Shown one piece after another: positions 27,119-36,247 of a stretch of 42,073 nucleotides of DNA. The stretch lies in contig NZ_JAPDPI010000047.1 in NCBI RefSeq assembly GCF_026013615.1, forward strand, positions 1 to 42,073. Direction: 5' to 3'. The DNA is from Plebeiibacterium marinum. GTDB lineage: Bacteria > Bacteroidota > Bacteroidia > Bacteroidales > Marinilabiliaceae. The translations under genes and the position numbers were made by a program. The notes under the pieces were generated by a model that saw only the letters and a list, made by a program, of their open reading frames with translations, was not told the DNA's origin and searched no databases. Each line of letters begins with the position of its first letter. Position 1 is the first letter of the stretch.

Positions 27119-28269
27119 AGAAAAAAATTTATTTCCTCACAAGATCTTATGATGGTTTTCATCAAGGTGGAGGACCTAGAGCAAGGCGTTTCCAAGTAGA
27201 AACACTTGAAAATAACGGCTTTAATGTAATTATAGTAATTCCAAATTTTACAATTAAAGAAGTTAATGTTACCAAAAATATTATTCAAGTTCCCGCTAAG
27301 TATAACGAAAAAATAACTTATAAGAAAGTATCATTCGGATTAAAATATGATTATTTAGATAATTGGATAAGAAATTCATATAAATATCTCAAAGATAAAG
27401 TTTATAAGAACGACATTATATTCGCCACAACAGGAAATGAATTAGCCAGTTTCATACTTGGTTTAAAACTAAAAAAGATAAGTAAGGCAAAGTTGGTTAT
27501 CAACTATCATGATCCAATAGATCCATTTAGTTCTAATAAGAAAATTATAAAATATTTTTTATATAAGAACAGAATAAGTATAGAGAAAAAAATTATAAAT
27601 CAGAGCGACCTTATTATTACATCAACTACCTCTCAAAAAAAGAATATTTTACAATCTAACAAGAAAGTTGACTATCAAAAAGTCGTCAATATTAACTTTG
27701 GTTATTTTGAGAAATCATTGCAAATAAACAAATCAAAATTCAATACAAAAAAACTTATATTTGGATATGGAGGAAGCATGGGAAGTGCACAAAGAATTGA
27801 TAAAGTTTTAAATTTATTTAAAGAAATAGAAGGTCATGAATTATGGTTATTCGGATCATACAAACATAAAGATAAATATAAAAACTACCCAAATATTAAA
27901 TTCTATGAATGGGTTTCTCAAAAAGAATATGAAAATGTTTTTCTTGATAAAATTAACTACGGAATTGCATCTCTAGGCAACCCAAATTTCTCAGAATGTG
28001 TTCCATCAAAAATTTATGATTATATAAACCTATGTATACCAATTCTAGGATTATTTTACAATGGCCAAGCAAAAGAAATTATTGAAGTTAATCAATTTGG
28101 AGTTTGCATTAATCCGGACATTAAAAATTCAGAATTTAAAAAAATTATTAAATCGTTAGAAAATGTTGCTAAATTCAATTTTTTCAAACAAAATATTATT
28201 AAGCAAAAAGATTCTTGGCATTATAAGAATTTAATGCAACCTGGAATATCTAGATTAAGAAACTTATAA
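27115..28269 (+). CDS. Glycosyltransferase, GT4-like (GT-B fold)
   Basis: 384 residues. The N-terminus MKKKIYFLTRSYDGFHQGGG with GPRARRF is typical of GT-B enzymes that open with a GG loop. The C-terminal half has GYGGSMGSAQRIDKVL and the acceptor/donor motif ECVPSKIYDYINLCIPILG, a variant of the E-x7-E region. It is lysine-rich and AT-rich, like the preceding genes. It overlaps the upstream gene by 4 bp (ATGA) and is the last member of the pse transcription unit before a short spacer. Confidence 0.82.
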   Translation: MKKKIYFLTRSYDGFHQGGGPRARRFQVETLENNGFNVIIVIPNFTIKEVNVTKNIIQVPAKYNEKITYKKVSFGLKYDYLDNWIRNSYKYLKDKVYKNDIIFATTGNELASFILGLKLKKISKAKLVINYHDPIDPFSSNKKIIKYFLYKNRISIEKKIINQSDLIITSTTSQKKNILQSNKKVDYQKVVNINFGYFEKSLQINKSKFNTKKLIFGYGGSMGSAQRIDKVLNLFKEIEGHELWLFGSYKHKDKYKNYPNIKFYEWVSQKEYENVFLDKINYGIASLGNPNFSECVPSKIYDYINLCIPILGLFYNGQAKEIIEVNQFGVCINPDIKNSEFKKIIKSLENVAKFNFFKQNIIKQKDSWHYKNLMQPGISRLRNL

Positions 28270-28295
28270 GATAACTTTCATAAAAAAAAGAATAT

Positions 28296-29453
28296 ATGCC
28301 AATAAAAAAAAGTAAAATTCTTTTAATATTCGGTACACGTCCCGAAGCTATAAAAATGGCTCCTCTTTGTAAATATCTAGAATCAGATCATTTTTTCAAT
28401 TTAAAAGTGTGCGTTACTGCGCAACATAGAGAAATGCTTGACCAAGTACTAGACATATTTGATATTAAACCAGATTACGATTTAGACCTGATGAAACAAG
28501 GCCAAGATTTATATGATATTACCTCCAGAGTTTTGTTGGGTCTAAGAGACGTATTGGATGATTTTAAACCGGATATAGTATTAGTACATGGAGATACCGG
28601 AACCAGCACTGCTGCTGCCTTGGCTGCTTTTTACAAACAAACACCTGTAGGTCATATAGAAGCCGGGCTCAGAACCAATAATATTTATTCGCCCTGGCCA
28701 GAGGAAATGAATCGACAATTAACCGGACGAATTGCTAATTTTCACTTTGCACCTACTCCATGGTCAAAGCAAAATTTACTTAACGAGAATATAAATGAAG
28801 TAAATATTGCTGTAACAGGTAATACTGTTATAGATGCACTCCAATTGGCATTGAATAAAATTGACCATTCAAGCCAGTTAAAACTAGAGATTATCACATT
28901 ATTGAACAATTATATACCAAATATTGAAACCGAATTAAACAATAAAAAGCTAGTTTTAATCACAGGTCATCGTCGTGAGAACTTTGGTGAAGGCTTTATT
29001 CATATTTGTGAAGCCATAAAAGAAATTGCTACTCAACAAAAGGAGGTCTTAATTATTTACCCGGTTCATTTGAATCCCAACGTACAAAGGCCGGTTAATG
29101 AAATATTAGGTAATATTAATAATGTACACTTAATTCCTCCTTTGGAATATCTACCATTCATTTATTTAATGAGTCAAAGTTATTTTGTGTTGACCGACAG
29201 TGGCGGAATACAGGAAGAAGCACCAGGGCTAGGAAAGCCGGTATTGGTCATGCGAGATACAACTGAACGACCGGAGGCAGTTGAAGCTGGTACAGTAAAA
29301 CTTGTAGGTACTAACAAGAAGATGATCATTAAAGAATCACTGGAACTTTTAAATAACCCGGCTGTCTATTCTCAAATGTCTAAGGCTCATAATCCTTATG
29401 GAGATGGCAATGCCTGTGAGCGAATTATTAAATTTTTAAAAGACAAGTTATAA
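28296..29453 (+). CDS. wecB: UDP-N-acetylglucosamine 2-epimerase (non-hydrolysing)
   Basis: Interconverts UDP-GlcNAc and UDP-ManNAc. 385 residues. Family motifs are all present: [13 protein letters not shown] at the N-terminus, [39 protein letters not shown], and the C-terminal [20 protein letters not shown] with [12 protein letters not shown]. It supplies UDP-ManNAc for WecC immediately downstream. The two genes are separated by 69 bp that contain octamer-word DNA. Confidence 0.95.
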   Translation: MPIKKSKILLIFGTRPEAIKMAPLCKYLESDHFFNLKVCVTAQHREMLDQVLDIFDIKPDYDLDLMKQGQDLYDITSRVLLGLRDVLDDFKPDIVLVHGDTGTSTAAALAAFYKQTPVGHIEAGLRTNNIYSPWPEEMNRQLTGRIANFHFAPTPWSKQNLLNENINEVNIAVTGNTVIDALQLALNKIDHSSQLKLEIITLLNNYIPNIETELNNKKLVLITGHRRENFGEGFIHICEAIKEIATQQKEVLIIYPVHLNPNVQRPVNEILGNINNVHLIPPLEYLPFIYLMSQSYFVLTDSGGIQEEAPGLGKPVLVMRDTTERPEAVEAGTVKLVGTNKKMIIKESLELLNNPAVYSQMSKAHNPYGDGNACERIIKFLKDKL

Positions 29454-29461
29454 AATCTCAT

Positions 29462-29518
29462 TAAACAATATACCATTGCACCGTTACACCTCTGTACCGT
29501 TGCACCTTTCTAGTAAAA
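29462..29518. repeat. Octamer word array, ACCATTGC type
   Basis: Words such as ACCATTGC, ACCGTTAC, ACCTCTGT, ACCGTTGC and ACCTTTCT in 8-bp register, pyrimidine-rich on the plus strand, end just before the ATG of wecC. Confidence 0.8.
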
Positions 29519-29522
29519 AAAC

Positions 29523-30725
29523 ATGCAAACACCAATCGTATCAATAATAGGAATGGGCTATATCGGCCTGCCAACGGCAGCATTAATTGCCAATAATCAG
29601 ATCAAAGTCAACGGGTTTGATATTAACCAGGAAGTGATTGAAACCATTAATAAAGGAGAAATACACATTATTGAGCCGGGTTTAAAAGAAATGGTGCAAA
29701 AAGGCGTTAACAATGACTATTTAAAAGCTAGTATAACCTTACATGATGCAGACGTTTATATAGTTGTGGTACCTACCCCTTTTAAGGGCAATAATGAGCC
29801 GGATATTTCATTTGTGGAAGCAGCAACACTCAATGTAATACCCCATTTGAAAGATGACGACCTATTTATTATTGAATCCACTTCACCTGTTTTAACAACG
29901 GAAAAGATGGCTGCAATTATTTATGCAGAACGTCCTGAACTAAAGGATAAAATTAATATTGCCTATTGTCCTGAACGAGTATTACCAGGTAAGGCATTGG
30001 AAGAACTGGTAAGTAACGACAGAGTAATTGGAGGTGTTAATGAATCATCAACACAAAAAGCCATTGATTTTTATCGTTTGTTTGTTAAGGGACAGCTCCA
30101 CCCTACTAATGCCCGTACCGCTGAAATGTGCAAGCTAGTAGAGAATTCTTCACGCGATGTGCAGATTGCTTTTGCTAATGAATTATCTATTATATGTGAT
30201 AAAGCTGGCATTAATGTGTGGGAGTTAATCGAATTAGCCAATAAACACCCTCGTGTCAATATACTTCAACCGGGATGTGGTGTGGGAGGGCATTGTATTG
30301 CTGTTGATCCTTGGTTTATAGTATCTGATTACCCAGAACAGGCTCATGTAATCCGACAGTCACGAGAAATTAATGATTATAAAGCAGATTGGTGTGTGGA
30401 AAAAACTTTAAAAACAGCTCTTGAATTTGAAGTTCAATATGGACGTCAACCTATTATAGCCTGCATGGGACTCGCTTTTAAACCAGATATCGATGATTTG
30501 CGTGAATCACCTGCTAAATACATTACTTCAAAGATTGTAGCAGAAGCACGCGGTGAGGTTTTGGTTGTTGAACCGCATATACGAGAACATGCTAGCTTCT
30601 CTTTAACGGAGCAAAAAAATGCTGTTGAAAAAGCCGATATTATTGTTTGGCTGGTTCGTCATACCACTTTTTTGGGAACAAAAACAGATAAGCTGGTGCT
30701 GGATTTTTGTGGAATTAAGAAATAA
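29523..30725 (+). CDS. wecC: UDP-N-acetyl-D-mannosamine dehydrogenase
   Basis: Oxidises UDP-ManNAc to UDP-ManNAcA. 400 residues with NAD-binding IGMGYIGLPTAALIA, the catalytic cysteine in GVGGHCIAVDPWFIV, and the C-terminal CMGLAFKPDIDDLRESPAKY. These motifs are closer to WecC than to the WbpO-type enzyme at 15559, so the locus makes two different aminouronic acids. The upstream wecB provides the substrate. The length is normal. Confidence 0.94.
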   Translation: MQTPIVSIIGMGYIGLPTAALIANNQIKVNGFDINQEVIETINKGEIHIIEPGLKEMVQKGVNNDYLKASITLHDADVYIVVVPTPFKGNNEPDISFVEAATLNVIPHLKDDDLFIIESTSPVLTTEKMAAIIYAERPELKDKINIAYCPERVLPGKALEELVSNDRVIGGVNESSTQKAIDFYRLFVKGQLHPTNARTAEMCKLVENSSRDVQIAFANELSIICDKAGINVWELIELANKHPRVNILQPGCGVGGHCIAVDPWFIVSDYPEQAHVIRQSREINDYKADWCVEKTLKTALEFEVQYGRQPIIACMGLAFKPDIDDLRESPAKYITSKIVAEARGEVLVVEPHIREHASFSLTEQKNAVEKADIIVWLVRHTTFLGTKTDKLVLDFCGIKK

Positions 30726-30816
30726 TGATAGATTAAAAGATATTTCCCCATAATGAATGGGAATGGTTTTACAGTTACTTCCTAATAATAATCCAATGGG
30801 GAAATTGATTAGAAAT

Positions 30817-31944
30817 ATGAAAAAACAAATCATCTATTTTACCTTTAATGACCCACCCAATGGCGTTTATAACAGTCAGGTTATAGATGTCGTCAATTTC
30901 ATAAATACTCTTGATAAGGACGTTAATATTCGTTTATTTGCTTTAATATCACCAAGATCTTTCAAGAAAAACAAAGTGAAAATTAAAGCACTTAACCCAC
31001 AAGCAACAGTATTACCTACGATTGCCCCACTTAAGTATTGGTACCTGAACAAGCTACTTTTATGGATTGTAAGTTTATTCATTTCTACTAAAAAGGTTAT
31101 TTGCCGTGGGCCTCTAGCAACATGTCTGGCATTAAATGTGTTTAAAAAGGCTATTGTTGTTTATGATGGCCGTGGGGCAGTCGTTGCTGAACATGAAGAA
31201 TATGGAGTGTTTGAAAATTCTGGATTAGAAAAACAGCTATTTGAAATTGAGAAAAAAGCCGTCTTAAATAGCGACTTTAGAATTGCAGTAACGGAGAAAT
31301 TGACTAACTATTGGAAGGAACGTTTTTTTTATAACTCGGACAAACATTTTATTATTCCTTGTACTGTTTCAGATAGCAAAACTAAAACAAATGTACCTCA
31401 AGCAATTAAGTCATTCATCCTACAAAATAAGAACAAAGTAATCTATACTTTCGCTGGAGGTAACGGAAAATGGCAAGGTATTGATTTAATGATAGAATTT
31501 CTATCGAAGCAATTTGACAATAATGAACAAGCAGCTGCTCTTCTTTTATGCCCAATTAATAATGAATTAAAAAACTTTCAAAAAAGATATAATGAAAGGT
31601 TACTAATAACTACTGTTGAGCCAGAACAAGTAAATTCAATTATTTGTCAATGTGATTATGGATTATTACTGCGTCATTCTACTATTACAAATAAAGTTGC
31701 TTCTCCGGTCAAAATAGCTGAATATTTGCAAGCCGGCTTAAAGGTGATCATCTCTTCATCAATAGGTGATTATTCAAACTTTATTGAAGTTCATAAATTA
31801 GGTTATATTCACAGCGACAATGAAACACCTATCTATAATAAAGTACCACCCTCATTAAAGGATCATTGCAAGAATATTGTTGAAAGCAAACTGAGAAAAA
31901 ATTCCAAAGAAATTAAATTAAAGTATAAAAGTCTTTTAAAATGA
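30817..31944 (+). CDS. Glycosyltransferase family protein (GT-B)
   Basis: About 375 residues starting at MKKQIIYFTFNDPPNGVY. The open frame runs further up to ATG 30757, but those extra 20 residues look like read-through of spacer. The middle part has VVYDGRGAVVAEHEEYG. The C-terminal half has TFAGGNGKWQGIDLMIEFL and KVASPVKIAEYLQAGLKVI, typical of GT4-like donor-binding domains. The end overlaps the next gene by 4 bp. Donor and acceptor are unknown. Confidence 0.75.
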   Translation: MKKQIIYFTFNDPPNGVYNSQVIDVVNFINTLDKDVNIRLFALISPRSFKKNKVKIKALNPQATVLPTIAPLKYWYLNKLLLWIVSLFISTKKVICRGPLATCLALNVFKKAIVVYDGRGAVVAEHEEYGVFENSGLEKQLFEIEKKAVLNSDFRIAVTEKLTNYWKERFFYNSDKHFIIPCTVSDSKTKTNVPQAIKSFILQNKNKVIYTFAGGNGKWQGIDLMIEFLSKQFDNNEQAAALLLCPINNELKNFQKRYNERLLITTVEPEQVNSIICQCDYGLLLRHSTITNKVASPVKIAEYLQAGLKVIISSSIGDYSNFIEVHKLGYIHSDNETPIYNKVPPSLKDHCKNIVESKLRKNSKEIKLKYKSLLK

Positions 31945-32828
31945 TATTAGGAAGGTATGTAATTGCAAAATTACCAAGAACAGGATTAGGAAACAGACTA
32001 TTTGTATTATACAGAGCCCTATCTTATGCATATTTAAACAATTCGCAATTGCTAATAACAAATATATACTCAATATCTATTGGTCCATTTATAAGAAAAG
32101 AACAAAGAAAAAGGATATATTTATTTAGTTTCAATTTTTCACCATTTATGTGTATAAAGGGAAAAACAAAAATGATTTTAGCTAAAAATAAAATATATGA
32201 TCCCAATTTTGCAGATAAAAAAATTGACAAATCTTCTTTAATAATATTCCACTCTCATATATATAAAGGTATAGATCATAGTGACCTTTTTAAAGATATT
32301 CGTCCTTTTCGATCACAGATAATTTCACATTTTTATTCTCACCTCAGTAAAAATGAGAATAAAATTATTGCAAATTTATATAAACCTGTAATAGGAGTCC
32401 ACTTAAGAAGGGGGGATTTTAAATTTGTTAATTGGGAATTAACTTCTATTGAATATATTATTAAGACAATTAATAATATTAGAATGGTCGGCAATAAAAA
32501 TTTCTCGGTAACTATTTTTACAGATGCGCATAAAGAAGAAGTAAAAGAATTACTTTTATTAGAAAATATAGCTTTATCTCCATCTTATTCCGACTTATCA
32601 GACCTTGTACATCTCAGTAAAAGTAAAATTATTATTGCGTCGAAAAACAGCACTTTTAGTTATTGGGCTGGTTTTTTTTCTGAGGCTGCAATAATACTAG
32701 ATAATGAATCAAAAAAGATAAGATATTGCGAGGATACAAAAGATAAAAGAATTTTTGAAGGAAGTATACCCAATAATCCCAAGTTATGGCCTAAAAATTT
32801 AATACAATACATTAAAGAATTATCATAA
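31941..32828 (+). CDS. Fucosyltransferase-like protein (GT11 type)
   Basis: 295 residues. The N-terminal PRTGLGNRLFVLYRALSYA corresponds to the GGLGNQLFQ region, and GVHLRRGDF at about residues 151-159 is the HxRRxD motif of alpha-1,2-fucosyltransferases. The later HLSKSKIIIASKNSTFSYWAG fits the family's third motif. Similar proteins act on other sugars, and no GDP-fucose synthesis genes are seen here, so fucose as donor is not certain. It overlaps the upstream gene by 4 bp, and the next gene starts 1 bp after its stop. Confidence 0.78.
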   Translation: MILGRYVIAKLPRTGLGNRLFVLYRALSYAYLNNSQLLITNIYSISIGPFIRKEQRKRIYLFSFNFSPFMCIKGKTKMILAKNKIYDPNFADKKIDKSSLIIFHSHIYKGIDHSDLFKDIRPFRSQIISHFYSHLSKNENKIIANLYKPVIGVHLRRGDFKFVNWELTSIEYIIKTINNIRMVGNKNFSVTIFTDAHKEEVKELLLLENIALSPSYSDLSDLVHLSKSKIIIASKNSTFSYWAGFFSEAAIILDNESKKIRYCEDTKDKRIFEGSIPNNPKLWPKNLIQYIKELS

Positions 32829-32829
32829 T

Positions 32830-34050
32830 ATGACCATCGCACTCCTTACTGACGGCTTTTATCCATTTACTTTAGGTGGTATACAAAAACATAGCTATTA
32901 TCTGGCTAAATACTGGGCTAAGCAAAACCATAAAGTGCACGTTTACCATCCGAATCAATACTATAAAGACGAGCTGAAAACTTATTTTAACTCAGAGGAA
33001 TTACAAAACATCTCATTTATCCATGTAGCTCACCCTTCCTCTATTCGCTTTTTCGGTCATTATATTTATAATAGTTACTGCTATTCGAAAGCTTTATATC
33101 AAGCTCTTCAACAAAACACCTATGATGCTATATATGCTCAGGGTTTTACTAGTTGGTATTTCCTAAAGAAAAAACCCTTTGATAAAAAGATAGTGACAAA
33201 TCTGCATGGCATAGAAATGTATCAGAAGGCGATTGATGTAAAGAATAAATTACAGCATTATTTGCTGCGCTTAGCGGCAAAACCCATAATCCATAATTCA
33301 AATAAACAAATATCTTTAGGCGGTAAATTAACCGATTTACTATATCAATATGGAGCTAAGTTGCATTCGGTTTACAACGTCCCCAATGCCATTTCGCCGG
33401 AGTGGCTTAAACCCAACCTGACAGCGTCATCAGACCTGTTGGCGTTAAAAGGTTTAAGACGCTTTATTTTCATCGGTCGTTACGAACGCCGAAAAGGTAT
33501 AGAAGAAATCAATACAGTTTTACAACAATTGATTAATGAAGCCCAGTCGTTTGAATGTCATTTTATAGGGCCGATACCAGAAAATAAAAAGGTACAAGGG
33601 TGCAACGGTACAAAGGAAGAAGCATTAAACACAGTAAAAGATTCTAACCTTTGTACCATTAAACCATTAAACCGTTATACCATTATATATCACGGTTCTA
33701 TTACTGATCAACAAAAGATTCAGCAATTATTAACCGAAAGTGACATTCTACTCTGTCCCTCCTATTCTGAGGGTATGCCTACTGTAATATTAGAGGCGAT
33801 GGCCTGTCAATGTGCCATAATAGCAACAGATGTTGGTGCTTCCGGAGAATTAGTAAATGAAAACAATGGTTGGTTAATAAATGGGGATAACATTGTTAGC
33901 GGATTAAAAAAAGCAATGATGGAAGCAATTAATATAAACAATGAAATACTTGAACAAAAAAAAGAATATTCATTTAATAAAGTTAAAACAAAATATACCT
34001 GGGATATTGTAGCCAAAAAAACGCTGGAAATTATAAAAATTAGGATATAG
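32830..34050 (+). CDS. Glycosyltransferase family 4, with in-frame word-DNA insertion
   Basis: 406 residues. N-terminal LLTDGFYPFTLGGIQKHSYYL and the C-terminal E-x7-E motif in PSYSEGMPTVILEAMACQCA are typical of GT4. IFIGRYERRKGIEEIN begins the donor domain. Residues about 254-286 do not look like GT4: they are encoded by octamer-word DNA (33591-33687) inserted in frame between CHFIGPIPENKK and IIYHGSITDQQK. The protein may still work if the insertion forms a surface loop. Donor and acceptor are unknown. Confidence 0.85.
   Translation: MTIALLTDGFYPFTLGGIQKHSYYLAKYWAKQNHKVHVYHPNQYYKDELKTYFNSEELQNISFIHVAHPSSIRFFGHYIYNSYCYSKALYQALQQNTYDAIYAQGFTSWYFLKKKPFDKKIVTNLHGIEMYQKAIDVKNKLQHYLLRLAAKPIIHNSNKQISLGGKLTDLLYQYGAKLHSVYNVPNAISPEWLKPNLTASSDLLALKGLRRFIFIGRYERRKGIEEINTVLQQLINEAQSFECHFIGPIPENKKVQGCNGTKEEALNTVKDSNLCTIKPLNRYTIIYHGSITDQQKIQQLLTESDILLCPSYSEGMPTVILEAMACQCAIIATDVGASGELVNENNGWLINGDNIVSGLKKAMMEAININNEILEQKKEYSFNKVKTKYTWDIVAKKTLEIIKIRI
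33591..33687. repeat. Octamer-word insertion inside the GT4 gene
   Basis: GGTACAAGGGTGCAACGG and GGTACAAAGG (33607-33616) on the left; CCTTTGTACC (33648-33657), ATTAAACC words and CGTTATACC on the right. The inner arms form a perfect 10-bp inverted repeat around about 31 bp. The words are those of the intergenic arrays. The reading frame is kept. Confidence 0.75.
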
Positions 34051-34186
34051 GATTTAGGGTTATTTCATCCCCCCTATACCCTAAGTCCTATTTCCTAAAC
34101 CCAACAACCTACAACCTAATATTTACCATTGTACCTCTATACTCATTTACCTTTGTACCATTACACCTTTGCACCATTAAAAATAC
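34051..34186. repeat. Octamer word array, pyrimidine-rich, with TTTAGGG-like words
   Basis: The first part has GGATTTAGGGTT and TACCCTAAGTCC words. From about 34110, ACCATTGT, ACCTCTAT, ACCTTTGT, ACCATTAC, ACCTTTGC and ACCATTAA words lead to the ATG of the polymerase gene. Confidence 0.8.
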
Positions 34187-35497
34187 ATGATTGATTATAT
34201 ACAAAAAGAAAAAAAACTCTTCCTCACCCTCCTATTCTGGATGCTAGTAGGAATATTTTCTGCAACTGCAGCAATGGTTATTATACCCATACATATCTTT
34301 CTACACAGAAAGAAAGAATCATACCTCTTACTTTTATTAGGCTTATGGTTTTTATTTATATTATCCGATAGTCGTCAGTATATTTTTCATTTTGCGCAAT
34401 CAGTAAAACCACTGGCAATGGTTGTAACTGCATTTTTAATATGGGAAGAACGTAACTATTGGCCGAAACATAATTTTTATATACCTTTTACTCTATTCTT
34501 TATAATTACTTTATTTTGTCTACAATTTAGTCCAATTAAATTCAAATCTTTACAAAAAATGTTATCGTACTTTTTATTGCTGTATATAGTACCACATATA
34601 GTGCAGCAAGCATTATATTTAAATAAGGTAAGATTTTTGAAAGGGATAATAGCTACGGGAGCATTAATCCTTATAATTGGATTAGCGTTAAAATATATTT
34701 CACCAAGTTTAGTAATGTTTAAAGGGGGACGGTATAATGGTTTATTAGGAAATCCAAATGGTTTAGGAATATTTGCGTTTTGCTTTTTTATGATGTATTT
34801 GCTTATCTACAAATATCACAAACATTATTTTTTTAAAAGCGAACATTTAATCATACTGTCTATCATAGGCCTTTCACTTATATTAGCGGGTAGTCGTGGA
34901 GGCATATTTTCATCTAGCTTATTTCTTATTGGCTATTTTCTATTTGAACGTTCTATAACATTAGGCTTTATTGTATTAAGTTCAACCTTTATATCATATC
35001 AATTAGTAACAACTAACCTGATCGAAATAATTGATTTTTTGGGCCTTCAAGAGTACTTTAGATTAAATAGTCTTGAGGAAGGTTCAGGAAGATTAGTGGC
35101 ATTTGAATTTGCATGGAAACAAATTCAAAACAATTATTGGATAGGAAAAGGTTTTGGTTATACAGACTACCTCATGTATCAATATAAAGATTACTTCCTA
35201 GGAAAAGGTCATCAAGGCAATGTACACAATAGTTACTTAACAATCTGGTTAAACTCAGGACTACTTGGATTACTTGCATTCTTATGGGGATGGCTGAAAA
35301 ACTTTTATATAGTCTCACTCAAATCGCCATTGGTTTGGGCTGTTCTTTTTGGAGTTATTCTTTCCACCACCGTAGAAAGCTGGCTGGCTGCCAGTATGAA
35401 TCCTTTTACTATACAATTAGTCATTATTTTATCATTGTTAGGGAATCCACTTTTTTATAAACAAGAAGAAAAAGAGGAGTTAGGGCTTAGGATTTAG
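34187..35497 (+). CDS. O-antigen ligase/polymerase family membrane protein (Wzy-like)
   Basis: 436 residues with about ten hydrophobic segments. Family landmarks are GLLGNPNGLGIFAFCFFMMY, LAGSRGGIFSSSLFLIGYF, the large loop with GKGFGYTDYLM and the motif HNSYLTIWLNSGLLGLL. It would polymerise repeat units or ligate the glycan at the outer face of the inner membrane. Polymerase and ligase cannot be told apart by sequence. Wzy usually works with Wzx, but only a PglK-type ABC flippase is seen in this window. Confidence 0.85.
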   Translation: MIDYIQKEKKLFLTLLFWMLVGIFSATAAMVIIPIHIFLHRKKESYLLLLLGLWFLFILSDSRQYIFHFAQSVKPLAMVVTAFLIWEERNYWPKHNFYIPFTLFFIITLFCLQFSPIKFKSLQKMLSYFLLLYIVPHIVQQALYLNKVRFLKGIIATGALILIIGLALKYISPSLVMFKGGRYNGLLGNPNGLGIFAFCFFMMYLLIYKYHKHYFFKSEHLIILSIIGLSLILAGSRGGIFSSSLFLIGYFLFERSITLGFIVLSSTFISYQLVTTNLIEIIDFLGLQEYFRLNSLEEGSGRLVAFEFAWKQIQNNYWIGKGFGYTDYLMYQYKDYFLGKGHQGNVHNSYLTIWLNSGLLGLLAFLWGWLKNFYIVSLKSPLVWAVLFGVILSTTVESWLAASMNPFTIQLVIILSLLGNPLFYKQEEKEELGLRI

Positions 35498-35765
35498 GAT
35501 AAAAAAGGGTGCAAGGGGAATAAAGGAGTAGGGGTACAAAAAAATGGGTGCAAGGGTATAAAGGAGTAGGGGTACAAAGGTACAGAGGGACAAGTAGATT
35601 AAAGGGACAGAGGGACAAGGGTGCAGAGGGACAGAGGTAAAGAGGTGCAAGGGAGCAGAGGTCACCATTAAACCATTGAACCACTGAACCTTTACACCTT
35701 CATACCTTTACACCTATGAACCATTGAACCATTACACCCTTAACCCATTACACCTAAAAAAAACA
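35498..35765. repeat. Octamer word arrays in opposite orientations
   Basis: Positions 35505-35662 are purine-rich (AGGGACAG, AGGTACAA, AGGTAAAG, AGGTGCAA words). Positions 35665-35760 are pyrimidine-rich (ACCATTAA, ACCATTGA, ACCTTTAC). The switch from one strand type to the other lies in the middle of the spacer. Frames on the minus strand here are translations of repeats. Confidence 0.85.
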
Positions 35766-35769
35766 CATC

Positions 35770-36120
35770 ATGGGTAATTTTAAAGAATTAAAAGTATGGC
35801 AAATATCAAAAGAACTTGCTGTAAATATTTATAAAACATGTAACAAAGGAAATCTGTCTAAGGACTTTGGTTTAAAAGATCAATTACAGAGAGCTGCAGT
35901 TTCAATTCCCTCAAACATTGCAGAAGGAGATGAATTAAATACTAACAAACAATCGGTAAAACACTTTTATATAGCAAAAGGATCCTGTGCCTAACTTGAA
36001 ACCCAACTCATAATAGCTGCAGAAATTGGTTATATTTCAACAGAAGAGGCAAATTCTTTAATAAATCAATGTAAAATAATCTCAACAATGCTTCTAAAAT
36101 TAATCAGAGCCCGACAATAA
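35770..36120 (+). pseudogene. Four helix bundle protein (S23/IVP), nonsense mutation
   Basis: Reads as a full-length 116-codon S23-type gene (FKELKVWQISKELAVNIY; QLQRAAVSIPSNIAEG) except for TAA at 35992-35994. Downstream the same frame continues LETQLIIAAEIGYIS up to a stop at 36120, giving the usual family C-terminus. GCC-TAA-CTT stands where GCC-GAA-CTT is expected, so a single G-to-T change explains it. The truncated product would have 74 residues. Confidence 0.85.
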
Positions 36121-36230
36121 AACCATTATCCTCTGAACCATTGCACCATTACACCTTTGAACCTCTAAACCGTTGCACCTCTGAACCGTTGCACCTCTGA
36201 ACCCTTAAACCTTTGCCCCCCTAAATATTT
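36121..36230. repeat. Octamer word array, ACCATTGC type
   Basis: Pyrimidine-rich words (ACCATTGC, ACCATTAC, ACCTTTGA, ACCTCTAA, ACCGTTGC) fill the spacer before the next glycosyltransferase gene. Confidence 0.8.
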
Positions 36231-36247
36231 AGACCTTTTTTAATTTT

